From NCBI GenBank assembly GCA_036852015.1, contig JAANDG010000641.1:17362-81361 (forward strand): a stretch of 64,000 bases of DNA, read 5' to 3'. The notes beneath the pieces were generated by a model that had not been told where the DNA came from, ran no database searches, and was given only the letters and a program-made list of their open reading frames with translations. Positions 11,000-23,827 of this stretch are shown here, one piece after another. The position numbers were made by a program, and so were the translations under genes. This DNA is from Pelodera strongyloides (taxonomy: Eukaryota > Nematoda > Chromadorea > Rhabditida > Rhabditidae). The stretch's first letter is position 1, and each line of letters begins with the position of its first letter.

Positions 11000-13900
11000 G
11001 ATCGAGAGATGGTCAATTTCAGAATAGGGAATTAATTGAGACCTAAGATCAATAATGCAAAACAAAGGCAAAGAATTGCTAAAGTCCTTCTCACTGGCCT
11101 ACAGTAAGGTAAGAAAAAGTAAAACACAATTAGTACTACACGGTCAAAAAAAACAGGCTAATCTCAAAATCAACCACAGACTTATCAAAAGAGAAAACTA
11201 AGAATGCGAAAAGAAGTATTTAAACAAACCAGAACTATCTGGGAATAGAGAATAGATCTATGAAAACCAACTGTTATTTCACATCATCCGCTAACAGGGC
11301 GCACACTCATATTGCCTTACCATGGTTTTCATAATCTTCAAAATTCGAGGAAACTTTAAAAAACACAGGCACAATAATCTTTTTTTTTCTTTTTCTTTTT
11401 ATATTTTTTTTTTATTTTTTTTTATTTTTTTTTATTTTTTTTTTTATTTATTTTTTTTATTTTTATTATTTTTTCTTTTTTTTTTATTTTTTTTTATATA
11501 TTTTTAATTTTTCTTTTTTTTTTCTTATTATTATTTATATAAAAACAAGGAGTCAATTAACGGCCTCCACCAAAAATGACCGAGTGTCAACAATATGCCA
11601 TGACGGTTCCCTTGGTCGATCACAAACGTTTCTGTAAGTTACGCTTTAATACTTAATCATTACTACATACTAACAACGTACTAAAACTTAATCAATACTA
11701 CATACTAACAACATTGTAAGTTACTCTACTTCTAGGAAAGGGAACATCATAATGTCTCAAACATGTATTCTTAGTTATTCGACGTTTTCACTTGCTTAAC
11801 TGTATAAACTCGTTAAAGACGACATAGTTGACAAGTGAAATGCTCCCCAAAGGGGACAAAGGATTAAAGCGTCAATGTTTAAAGTACCGTACCTTGGTGC
11901 ATCCAAATTCTCAATGGTTCCTGATGTGCTTGATTGGCCCAAACAATCAAAACACAGCGCAAGGGTCACAAAGGGAGTCGAGTACGCGTTGTAGCGCAGG
12001 CGCAGGGAACTTCAACAACAGACTGAAAATTAAGGAAATTAGCTAAAACAGGGTCGCATCTATTTAACAGTATCAGCCACCAGTTCCATAATGTACCGAG
12101 GCCTTTTTCACCAAACTTTATTTCTGTCAAAAAGGGTACTTCAGTCAAACGCGGCGGTATTCCTGTTTCACAAATATTTACTTCTGTGAAAAAGCTACTT
12201 ATGTTAAGTACCTCTTTGACAAGTATCTTCACTATTTTCATTGTTTACAAGGTTTGGCAAATAGCCAAATCCCATACTTAGCTGTTGTTGGTGAAATCCA
12301 TCAAAAAGCGTGTTTCAGTCATACATTTACCGAAGTATCTTTTGTTGAAGTAAACGTGGTAAAAACGGCCTCCGCTCAAACATCACATAGGTGGGCTGCA
12401 AGCAAACTTCGCTACTTTGCTACACGAGGTTGTAAGACAATTAGTAATCATAAAACTACCGTACCAAACATACAATTCCTGATCCGACTAGTGGCTCAAA
12501 CTTCCATCCATTGGTCGAGGGTCGCCCACTTACACAGGGGCGAAGTCCAAGATGATAACGAGGTACTGGGTTGAGAGGCACGGTAGGAGTCCTCACTGCA
12601 AAGTAAATTAAATTAGACAAACAATAAGCCGGTCTTTTTTAAATGGAGGCGGAGGCTCCATGCTATAAAATAATAAGTTATCACACTAAAAATGTAACGT
12701 CACACAATGAAAGTCCATGGCGCTCTAAGCAGAAGCTGGGAAACCACGAAACCAGTACACAAAACGGCAAAGAGGCAACTGTAGAGAAATAGTTTAAAGG
12801 AACCAAAATTATGTAAGTGAACAAATTTGAACTAGTGAATTCACAAAAAAGAGAAAGGGGAAGTAATTGAGTAAGACTGAAACGGAAATCCATTATTTAA
12901 AACAAGTATACAAAGTTTAAAGGGGGATGGAAATGTAAAATCATACCACTCTGAGCCTTACACTGGCACTAGGTTTTAACAACCACACAGCTGATGGTCC
13001 AACACGACGAAAAGTTCCAGCAAAATTCCTTCTTGTCGCAAATCCACAGAATATCCAAATCCAATTACCAGCAGAAATGGGCTGAATGCATAAACACTTA
13101 ATTGATACATACATTTTCGTTTCAAGCGGAAGTTTTCAGGGTAAATACAATAAATGTTACAAAACCAAACGCAAGAATGTAAATTATAATTTAACGCCTA
13201 AAGTTAAAAAAGTATGGCTTACAAACTTGGAAATGCTTGAAATCCAGCCAAAATATATACTCCAGCGGCGCCTAGGGTAGGGGTTCACGTCCTCGAGCAG
13301 TCTTCTTCTTTACCTAGAACATCTATACCTCTAGCACGATACAATATACAATGCACACGACTAGTTAAACAAGATTAGAAAAAAAGTAGACCACATATTA
13401 AGTGTGTGCCACTACAGAACAAATAGAGCTCTATGAAAAAGTCGTGGCCTTCCATAAAAATTAACTCAACATATAAAAAGGTTACCTGCCAAGCCAAGAC
13501 TAGGCTTTCATTCCCATAATTTTTGACTGAGCTATGGCAAATCAGTTTTTAAAAGGTCAGTGACAGTGTGCCTGACTACTGACACAGACACGCCTATTAG
13601 TTCTTAAAAAATTAGCCTAGACTTTCAGTGCCACTATTCTACCGCATAAAATTTCTAAACATTTTCGGCGCGTGTCCTTAAATCTCGCATCGGTAATGTC
13701 TACCTCTACGGCAGCATCCTATGCAATCCAATCGCTTACAAATGTTTTCGGCTACCTGTGATACGGATACTTGCTACAGTAAATGACAACACAGACAGTA
13801 GCAGGTGTCTAATCTAGTCCAACTACTAACTACAAATAATACTACCCTTCTTACTCTACGAACTGCATGGTCTTGAGTGCCAGATAGGCGTCAAAGTGAA
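11000..13900. other. Non-coding stretch with T/A-rich low complexity
   Basis: I see no supportable gene here. A T-rich tract with interspersed A (TTTTTTATTT-like) fills about 11380-11540. Two copies of a unit of roughly 40 bases, ending CTACATACTAACAAC, sit around 11650-11715. Short related motifs such as TTCTGTCAAAAAGGGTACTT and TTCTGTGAAAAAGCTACTT occur near 12122-12200. The rest is unremarkable. Confidence 0.5.
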
Positions 13901-13969
13901 CTTCTTAGAACATAGAATGATTCAAAAAGAGCCAGAAATTATCAGAAGCTTGGGCGGCTCCAGTCTTAC

Positions 13970-14085
13970 CAATCACCCACAAACATCTGTGCAGCAATCA
14001 TCGCGCACAGCACGCACAAAAAGATGACCGCGACGGAAGAAGTTAGCCGATATGGTAGAAGAACAACGGTCCGAAGCAACAGAGC
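13970..14085 (-). CDS. Candidate exon encoding a membrane helix
   Basis: 116 nt between a CAG acceptor and a GATTG|GTAAGA donor. The frame gives a basic-aromatic start (LLLRTVVLLPYRL) followed by a strongly hydrophobic run (SSVAVIFLCVLCAMIAAQMF) and VGDW. The exon at 17097-17184 has a comparable start and hydrophobic core. A membrane protein is likely if it is expressed. The family is unknown. Confidence 0.35.
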
Positions 14086-14268
14086 CTGAATATCAAAGTT
14101 TAATATAAAGTTTTCCTTTTATCACCTTTCTACGCAAGACTAACCATGGCATTACTTGTTCAAGCCAAGCCATGTTATTTTATCTTTTGGATGGCATTTT
14201 AACCTTACAGAAAATGCAAGCTAGTTAGGAGTTGACAGTAAAGTAAAATATTTTTTCAATTTTCGTAC

Positions 14269-14757
14269 CAGTCCAGCTGTATCCATGTATTCTCAATCCT
14301 TCATTGTTCGATTGCCGTCCAAAGAAATCGATACGCATAGTAGTTAGAAGTCCAAAGGAAAAGTTTACACACTGGGTGCAACAGTGTTAGTGCAACCGTT
14401 GTACTATCTGCAAATTCGAGAAATTAGATAATTAACAAGTACACCCGTTTTACAACCGTGGATATAGTAAACATAACATGGTATTGTTGTACTACCGTTA
14501 GGATGTGGCTTTCGCAGCTACTTTATTGGTTGCAAAGTTGAAACTTGATATTTCTAAGCAAAAATGTTAACAAGTAGAAGAGACAAAATCTATAAAACAA
14601 TGTGAAATCGTACTTACCAGACTGTCGGTAGCGTAGCGATCGACAAGAGGCCAAACTATCAATGCAGCATGTGAATCCAGACAGACAATTGCAAACTCCA
14701 GGTCCCACGTCCCACTACCATACGACAGCCGCGAGAAGAGCAATGAGGAGAAAAGAC
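14269..14757 (-). CDS. Two candidate exons, product unknown
   Basis: Segment 14618-14757 lies between a TTTCAG acceptor and a CTG|GTAAGTA donor; its open frame reads LFSSLLFSRLSYGSGTWDLE and continues hydrophobic. Segment 14269-14407 lies between TTTGCAG and CTG|GTACGA but has a stop in the frame that gives CVNFSFGLLTTMRIDFF, so it may be decayed or misread. I could not join them confidently. Confidence 0.25.
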
Positions 14758-15143
14758 CTGAAACACAAGATTTATTCGCGACTTTATTATTTTTGCTTTC
14801 GCAGAGTAAAGATTAATTGCACGAATTAACAAGTTGTGTATATTTCTGGGCATGTGGGCATAAACCATGCGTAAAATGCTACCATCTACGGTTGCGTTGG
14901 TCTGACTATATCCGGTAACCACCCGGTTAGGCTTTCGATATGATATCCGGGGCCAATTTAAACATATACATACATATTTGCGTGAAACACATCGTTCTTT
15001 GCCCAATGTTACGCATAGAAATTATAAATTATACTCTGGCATCTTCAAGTTGTGCCATTTTTGTTCGGCAAACCCATGCGCTAGTCCAACAAGTATTTGA
15101 AGAATTACATAAACACAATGAAGTAAACGAACGAAAATCTTAC

Positions 15144-15243
15144 CAAATCGCAAAATTAAACAATCCCGGATTGGCAAACAAGAAGACGCCATGTGGAGGT
15201 GACGAACGGAGCGGGAAACCAACGAGCGGCAAGATACAAAAAC
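15144..15243 (-). CDS. Candidate exon, hydrophobic/aromatic
   Basis: 100 nt between a TTTTCAG acceptor and an ATTTG|GTAAGAT donor. The fully open frame reads FCILPLVGFPLRSSPPHGVF and then LFANPGLFNFAIW. An alternative frame (LYLAARWFPAPFVTSTWRLL) closes with a stop. Which one is used, if either, cannot be told from sequence alone. Confidence 0.25.
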
Positions 15244-15692
15244 CTGAAAATACGGCTTTAAATCGGAATGAATCTACCATATTCTGCTCTGTCATGCGCC
15301 CCCCGCACCACACATAAGTTGCCGCTTGGCAAGCTGTCACAAGAAAATAGAGTTAAAAAGACCATTTGACAGTTTACCACTATGTAATTGCAATCAATAT
15401 TTTTGCATAACTAGATCTCCCCAAACCCGCAAGACAAAAGGCTAAAAAATGGCAGTGTGTGACTATGGTAAAGACCCTAAGATGTGGATTTAGATCTAAC
15501 TAGGAAAAACAAGGGTATGCACACATAACATAAGATGCCGAAGAAAAATCATACATTGAAAGGGACCTTAAAAGGGAGCAACGGCCAAGAGAGCAGGGGA
15601 CAATCCTCGACAAGCTGATGAGTTCGAAGGTTATTTTACCTGAAATAGCAGCGTTACCATTAACACATAATACCAAACGTGCGCCCTGAAGC

Positions 15693-15881
15693 TTAAAGAA
15701 AAATACCAGCCGGTTTTTGAACGCATCTCAAATATCTGCGTTCTTATGCAGTTATGCTAAGTGGGGTCTATGGTCAAATTGGGGTCTATTTTTTTATTCA
15801 AATTATGCACATTTGCATATGAAGCATAAGAAAGCAGGGGTGCTCGCTGCGTTTCAAAAACCGGCCGGTATTTCGCTTTAA
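15693..15881. mobile_element. piggyBac-type MITE, copy 1 (TTAA flanks)
   Basis: 189 bp bounded by TTAA on both sides, with terminal inverted repeats AGAAAAATACCAGCCGG on the left and CCGGCCGGTATTTCGCT on the right, continuing into TTTTTGAACGCATC and its inverse. A TTAA target duplication is the hallmark of piggyBac-superfamily transposition. No transposase is present, so it is non-autonomous. A second copy is at 21845-22027. Confidence 0.75.
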
Positions 15882-17096
15882 GAAAGAAATGTAAACAAAC
15901 CACAGATTGTCGCACAAGCACAAAATCAACAGCACAACACTTCAATACCAGGAATAAAACTCAATGCAAAGCAAAATAAAAATATTCTAACAAACAACAC
16001 TACAACACTTGCTTCAGTGCGAATAAAAAAAGCAGGTAAGTTAAAATACGCGAATGGTAACTACTGTGCCACAATACATAAAAATCCTAGTGTATGTATT
16101 CTTCAATAGAGGAAAAATTTCAACCTACATATATAAGTAGAGCAGATCGTCTCGTCAATCAGCCCAAGTTGCCCAAGCGATAAATTACAAATTCGAACAG
16201 AACAACGGCGGTGTCCACATCATTCTACGCCTCAATATGGAACCGTACAAAGCCTGTAAAAGTCAACCTACATACAATTCTTAACATTCTGACACAATCA
16301 AAAGTATTTAAAACTGATGAAAGAACTTGAGCAAAGTCATGTTTTAAAAGAGACATGTTTCCAACTTTCTGCAAAAATTCCCTACGCAAAAGATTCCGCA
16401 TCGTTGAATGTGTAGTGTCACACTGGGGTATGAAAACCGTAACACAATGGGTATGAATGTTCAGAAAAGAATAATGGAGCGATGTCGCGAAAACTTAGTG
16501 ACTCGCAACGAAAAGCGGAAAGGTCCATCATTAGTAGTTCAGCACGGATCAGCAAGTCCGCTCTGCTTATGTGCACCGGCAATTCAGGGCGCGATGCAAA
16601 CAAGAAAAAGGAAACATATTAGTTATATGGAAATAGTTTTCTTCAAGTAAAACGACACACAAAACGCGGCGGCAGGCGAAATTTTGAAACGTACCTCAGA
16701 AATGCACGTTGCATGCAATATTGGCAAGAGGTACCGTAGTTTCCATCTTTTAGAAAACAACGCAGGTGAAAACGTATAAATACTAGAATACTACGGGTAC
16801 CAATACCAACTTGAATTACTTTGTAGCGTTTAGCTAATGTACTCACCGAAACATCCGCGAAGTTGGACATCAAATAAGAGACTTCCCATTCCATAAGAAA
16901 ACACGAAAACTAAAATAAATACGTTAATGGGAGTGAGGCGTAGATGTACTGTAGCTAGCCTCAAAATTTACTTCCGATATTGTGAAACATCCTTTTATAG
17001 AAACATTTGAAGACACCATACACGCCTTTCAAGGCTAGCAAATGGAGTTTGCAAGAAAAGTGAATATCTCCTAACTGAAAAATGAATGCTAATTAC

Positions 17097-17184
17097 CTGA
17101 ACAACAAGTATCAATAAGCACGTGCAGAATGCAAATAAAGAATAACGACACCATCGAGTAGAAAACACAACCACAAGCGAAGGC
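17097..17184 (-). CDS. Candidate exon encoding a membrane helix
   Basis: 88 nt between a TTTCAG acceptor and a TTCAG|GTAATT donor. It encodes AFACGCVFYSMVSLFFICIL and then HVLIDTCCS, a single hydrophobic segment. The layout resembles the 13970-14085 exon. Other donor-like sites at 16690 and 16846 and a hydrophobic open segment at about 17319-17417 may belong to the same gene, but I could not build a consistent chain. Confidence 0.3.
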
Positions 17185-17763
17185 CTGAAAAGAAACTCAT
17201 TTGGATCTACTGTACTGTGGTTCTGAATATTTTCAGAGGAACCATACAACAGTTGGCTTTATGGAAAAATTGTCGATGCGGTCATTCAACAGGTCATTCA
17301 CTAAACACACAACTCTCACCTCAAAAACAATCCAAGGAAAAATAAATCCAGAAGCAAATACAAAGAGATATGACGGTCATGAAGATAACTACCAATTTGT
17401 AGATGACCTAAAGCTGAAGTAAATTTCGTTATCTTTTGCTATATCAACCAGGGAAACAGTAGCATTACAGTAAGCCTGAAAAATTATTTGTCACATAGTC
17501 ATCTACTTGCTTTTTTCATATGATCTATTACACTGTATCATAAAGTCGCGTAAGGCTCGGCTTACTGATTCTGTTAATACCTAATATCCGCACATTCAGC
17601 AAAACTAATGTGAACACAGTATACCGTATTCAATTGCTTCCACAGTTAAACGTTTATCGATTCTATGAGCTGCCGTACAAGGAAACTAAAAGTACCACTG
17701 TACCTTCCTTGAAGTATAGAATCATTATTACATGAATTTCAACTAACCGGTTGCCTGGCCGAG

Positions 17764-20700
17764 TTATTTCCCAGATCTCTTCTTTGGTCCGCCGTCCTCC
17801 TCGCTACGAGACTTGCTTCCTATAATAGAATGAATATTGGAAATATATTTTATCTTATAAACTCCTTTCGAGACTGACAATTAACCGCAAAAAATTCGCG
17901 CCGGCTGGGACTCGAACCTTAGAACGAGCAAATCACGATTGTGAGAGGCTGCTTCACAACACAAGTCATTGTACCACCCGCTTTTGCTTCCACATATATC
18001 ACTTTGAAACTAAAATTATAATATCGATAACACTCACTTTTCCTGCAGGATTTGCTGAGGTCCATAGGACCGCTCTGTGTCACATCTAAAAACAAGCAAT
18101 ATACAGTACTCTCCTGTAAAATGAGTATAATTGACGTAACCAACGTTCATAGCTTTCACTGAACGTTTCTAGCTTTGCGGAAAGGCGATAACGTGACAAA
18201 TAAGCTATGCCGCGGTGCGTTTATTACTGTTTGGAAATTGATATATTATGCGGGCGTTTATTGCCGGTTGAAAACTGATATATTATGCGGGAAACGAAAA
18301 ATTCGGGCAATTAAGCCATCTGCTAATTGAAAGTCACAAACCTTCCGGCTCATCTCTCTCGGCTGCCCGGGCCGATGGTTGGGTCTCGTCGGTGACCATT
18401 TCCTCGGAGTCAGATCTTGACCTCTGCGTGCCCACTAAAGAAAAACGAGATAAAGAATAGCGGGTTATATTTCACACGCCATTTAGTCCTACTTCAGAAA
18501 CGAGCTGGACCTGTTTTAGAAATGAGCCGTTTCAGTGGCAATTTTATCGTGGAAATGGGATCTTGAATTGGTTAGTTTGGGGTCTCACTGAAAAATAAGG
18601 AAAGAGCCCAATAAGCTGTATCTGATGCTACGAAAAGTGGACAATACTCTTTTCTCTTGTATTTGTTTTATTTTTGGCTAAAACAAAGGTTTCTCTTAAA
18701 ACTCAAACTGGCCCCAAAGGAAGTTAGTCATTTTCGTAATTCTTACTATGCTGCTTAAATCTTAAATTCGGTGCCTAAAAGTTGAAGCCGGGTGTAACGC
18801 TAAGAAAGCTCTCAAATTCCCCGCATTTGCTATATAATACATTCGGTTTCACAGGTTCCGCAATTGTTTTAAACACACGTCTTTGTTTGACCTTGGTAAA
18901 TAGCAAACATAAATAATGAATCACTTACCAGCCCTCAAGGGAAAGACGTCACTTGGAACGCCTCTCAGAGTGTCATCAGACCTCTTTCCTCTTCTTCTCT
19001 TCGGCTCCGCTTTTTTGAGTGTCGATCGGAGGTCTGTACTGCTGGAACTCGACGCTGAAACCGAAGAAATATAAAGCGGTATTATGCGTGGTTTTGAAGG
19101 GCGTGGTCGATAATCGCAAACCGAGTAATTAATTATACACACATTTTTGTGCGCATTTCTACCAAAATGACCCGCAAGACAGTGCATGTGGATCTAGAGC
19201 ACAATTTAAACTATGGGTCATGCCGCTTTAAAATCTTAACCAAGAACTGCATCTGTTTCGGTATGCAACACAGTAAAAGAGTAAAAAGATCGAAAAGAAA
19301 CCTTTCTGGTGGGATGAGGGCTGAGTGCGTGCCACTGCTAAAAAGAAGAGCTTTAGAAAGTAGCACTATATTGAACACAAACTGCGCGCCGAAATGTTGC
19401 GGAAAAAATGCTTATCGTATCGTGCTTACGCACAATCCCAACAACTTTTCGGCAACGTTCTTCAAAGCGCGCAAAGCATCCGCCGTAGCTACAGCCGAAT
19501 ACTGACGTTTTTCCAGACGAACAGGCCTCACATGTTTTGTTTGGTCGAATAGTGTGAGGCGCTGTTTAGAGAACGAGCTAAGCTTGTATGTTCGAACTTT
19601 TGCAAATTCGCAAAACTTTTCCGCACTGTTTCCGCACCACTTCGGCAAACTTTTCGGGATGATTCGCGTATCAAAACGGCGACCAAAATCAGTTTAAAAA
19701 AATTGTTCCGCAGCACCAAATTCGTTTGCGGGAACGCCGCCAAAGTGTTGCGGCGCGCGCTGTTGCAATAACTGAACGGTCCCACTAACCTTCGCTAACT
19801 TCCCCAGTCCTAGAGGAAGGCTGGGTCGCATCGCTCGCCACCTCCATCGACTCATCAGAGTCCTGGGTGCCAACTAAAACGACATTAATTGCTAGATTAG
19901 GATTGTTATTGTTAGAAACTTATTAAAAAGGTAGATTGTTAATCGGTTGCTATGTGGCTTAAAATCAGCCGTGTTGGGTGCACTTTGTCAACAATTACAA
20001 GCTCTAATAACCTTCTTTGCTTTATTGACTTGCTTTCAACACAACAAACTATTGTGTTTATCTCTTTCATTGACATTGTCCGTTTGTTAAATCGTATTGC
20101 TTGAATAAAGAGTTATATATATATTGGAAAAATGATGTTTACCGGCGCGATAGGGGAAGACCTGGCTCGGGACGTTCCTCAAGGTGTCGTCACTCCTCTG
20201 CTTCCTCCTTCGCGGCTCCATCTTCTTGATCGTTGAGCGAAGATCCGTGCTTTCGGAGCTTCCAGACACTGAAACAATGACGTCAGAGCCAAAAAACATC
20301 AAAACGATACGGTATGTGGTTTTGAAACGCATACCCCGTAAACCGCAGTGAAATAGAGAGAAAAATAAATAGAGAGAATGGGAAAGAGAAAGAGAAAAAA
20401 AAAGAAACCTCTTTGCTGTGACGATCGCTGAGTGTGCGCCGGCGCTAAAAGAAACAGCATTAGAATCGCTATACTGTATTCTACAATACATGACTAAAAC
20501 AATGTGACTGTGTGAACATAAAATACATACGGGCCCTCTTCTTCCCTTTATTGTGAGCACAAAACGAAAATGCACGAACGAGGATTGAATATATAGCTAA
20601 AACTTTGATGGCGCGCGGCGAAAAAATAATTATGTTCGTGCTGGCCGCACGCTTGTTTGTCTTCACCGACTCTCTTTAGTTTCTCGAACTGCGCACAAAT

Positions 20701-23700
20701 TCGAATGTGGCGAAGATGTGGCGCAGTCATGGCGCCTCTTTTATCTGTTCGGCGTCTTTTTTCGCATTTTCGCATAACGATTTGGCCGCGCACCACCCAA
20801 ATTTCGGCAACAGTATTGAAAAACACCGGTGCAACAAAGCATTTATAACATCTAATCAAAATATTCTAGAACAACAAGCTGTGCTTTTATTTGTCATGGG
20901 TAGTTGAAGTTATTTCAAAGAGAGGTGTCAGCATTAATTTTGCATTTTCACCGGTATTATATGATCGGAAAGCTCACCTCTCTCACTCTCTTGGGTATCC
21001 ATGCTCTCCAGCTGTGTCTCGTCTAAAACGACAATGTACAGTAGTTATTCCACATAACGAATGAAATTAGCTACTGCTACCTAGATGAAATATTTTACAT
21101 ACTTAAAACTTCTTCGCACAGCCATGTTTGCGTAGGCACAATTGTTAAAGATGTGCGTTGAATATTATGGGCAAACATGCGTCAATATCGGAATCCTACC
21201 AGCATCTACATCTTGTGGATCCGGTGAGCGAGCTGTCATCGTAGAGGTGTCCGGGGCCGGTGAAACACTTCGTGAGCCTGAAAAAGAAGTGAATAAAAAC
21301 AAAGTTGAAGTAAGCATCTAGATCAATACTGGGGTGGCGAAGAATATATCCCGTAAAAGGTCGAAATCCCCGCATTTTTAATTAAAGAAAATTATTGGTC
21401 TTTTAAGGGTTTTGCTGATGGAAAACTTGTGAACTACAAATCAATAAAATTACCTGTGCGAATCGCGCTGCACAATTGCGGCGATGGAGCGGCAAGAGCG
21501 GTCTGCACGGGAGTCAACCGATCTAAAATCAATTTTACAGAATCACCCAAATAAGGAATTGGAATAGCGAAGGACAATGCACTCAGGGGCATTCTCATCA
21601 GAATGGCGGGATCACATAGCTAACATAGTTTTCCATTCAAGTGCACAATACAAAACAACATAGGAAATCTTCAGTTCGCACCAGGACTTGCTTCAGCTGC
21701 CGTTTGAAGTGGTGTCGTGACGGAAATAACGCTCAAATCGTTGGCCGGGGCTGTACCTGAAAGAATTTTTTTAGAAAAAGTTCCAAATTATTCGTTTACT
21801 ACGGTTAATGGAAACCACAAAAAAATAAAGCAACCACAAGAACCTTAAAGCGAAATACCGGCCGGTTTTTGAAACGCATCGAATACTCCCTGCTTTACTA
21901 TGCTTCATATGCAAATGAGCATAAATTTGAATGAAAAATAGACCCCAATAGACCCCTTTTAGAATAACTGCATAATAATGCTGATATTTGAGATGCGTTT
22001 CAAAAACCGGCTGGTATTTCGCTTTAACGAGAAATACTAATGCAACATTGGCAGATCATGCGTATTTAGCGTATTCTTCAACTATTCAAATCACTCACCA
22101 AGACCTCGCAGAGGGGAGCACAACTGGGGAGACGGAGCTTCTCGGGCAGTTGAGACCGATGGAGAGATTTCTAAATCGCGTATTTAAAAAAAATATTAAA
22201 ACTTCATTTGCCCTGCTGTTTTCTCGCAATAAATGACTGATTGAAACTAGAAATTCATTAATTTTAATTGACATTATTGCACTTTTGCACTATATTCCGA
22301 TGCTTTTGGAGGGTATACATACTTGCAATTATGTACTGACAACTGGCAAAGAGAAAGAGTGAATTGAATTATGAAATCAAGATTGTTTGCCTCACCACGG
22401 GCAGTAGAGGCGTTCGATGGTAGTGGCGAAACACTACCAGTAACACTGGGAGTGGCTTCTCGAGAACTGCCATTACCTGAATAGTTTTATATAATTAAAT
22501 AAAATTCACGGGTCATAAAGCATGGTAGTTGCATTTTCTTTCGCACTTCGCTTGACACATAACGATTGCTCAAATGTGACCCGTAGCAAACAGCTACGGT
22601 TTTTTCCATGCTCACAATATAGAAAATAGTGACAAAAGAAGACGCTGTGTTTATCTTCAAGATGGACGAATCTGAGCTGTTTGCTTCAACTAATAAGATG
22701 TGTTTCTGTAACTTACCGCTTGAAGACTCGACGTCACGATTCACCATTGGTGATCCAATCAAGTCAAAGGAGGGCATGACCATTGCTTGGGAAAGGTCTT
22801 CCTCTTCGTCTTCATCTAAAATGCAAAATGAATTTGATGAAAATAGCGAAGTTCAATTAAACCATATTCATTTATTAAGATACGCGCGATCGCCGTGCAG
22901 ATATCGCGCCGGAAACAAACCGGGTCGCAGCCAAGGCATATCGCGAATGGAGTGTTATGAAAACGCGCCAACGCCGCGCCGGCACACCCCCGCACAGTAG
23001 GACACTCGCGATGTACCAAATAGCGACCACAAAGTACCCCTGAAATGACCAATTGGAATTGCACACGATTCGCAAACGGATGGCGCCGGATTAGTGAGCG
23101 CTTCTCCATGTCGCGACTTTTATTTTGCGCGGCGACAGCGCGAACTTCCGCGTTTTCTTCATATAATAGCCTTACCTGCCAACCGATTTCTCTTGTCTTC
23201 GAAAGACTTCGAAACACCATCCGATGGTCCTTAAAGCAGAAATTACCTCATTAGTATGTACTATCTTGATTCATAATTAACAATTTGTGCTATTTTCAAC
23301 GTGTTCCGCTTTTTGTGCAAAACGTATTATTCTACTTTTTCATATGTAAACTTACTAGTTAATATTACTTGCTTTGAACATGGTTATCAGGAATAGAGGA
23401 TTCCAAATGCTACCAAACCACTACGAAGAAAACTTCTCGAAAGACATACGCTTAGCGGCCGGACGTGAACGAACACCGGAGAATCCTCGAAGAGAGGTGG
23501 CAGCACGGCTTGTGGGAGCTAAATGGTTGTGATAAAAAAAAGTGACACGATTAAAGTTAAATGGGATTACTTCAATGTATTGATGGTGTGACACCTGGTT
23601 TGCAAGTACAGTAGTTCTTTTAACAAGCTTTATTGGACGTTGGATGGGAGTGAATTTGGCATATCCATGGAATATTTTATGTGTTATGCTTTAGTGGTTA

Positions 23701-23827
23701 TGATTTCCCATGGAGACAATGAAACGTGAAAAAGTGTAGATGTAACTCTTACTTGCACGAAGAGACGGTTGAGAAGTCTGCGTACTACTGGATGCCCCTC
23801 GGTTATTCCTACGCAATACACGACGTC
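17764..23827 (-). CDS. RGG gene exons 15-30: Ser/Pro-rich body, duplicated modules, basic C-terminus
   Basis: Exon bounds: 23753-23827, 23450-23518, 23176-23229, 22717-22815, 22396-22476, 22099-22170, 21682-21756, 21454-21522, 21200-21277, 20978-21022, 20143-20268, 19790-19873, 18929-19054, 18342-18434, 18038-18085, 17764-17819. Exon 18 carries an acidic DEDEEEDLSQ. Exons 20 and 22 share APSPQLCS. Exons 25 and 27 (42 aa each) share STDLRST, KK.EP.RR and RSDDTLR.VPS.VFP; exons 26 and 28 share GTQ.S and SDATQPS/TDETQPS. So the pair 25-26 was duplicated as 27-28. The end reads RKRSKSRSEEDGGPKKRSGK, resembling a bipartite nuclear localisation signal. No clear polyadenylation signal was spotted just below 17,764. 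The donor of exon 21 (GTGCGA) is weak. Confidence 0.75.

Noticed and set aside
20087..20575. Single-exon 162-codon minus-strand frame
   Set aside because: The only credible coding part is the 20143-20268 exon of the RGG gene; the rest is intron including a GA-rich stretch.
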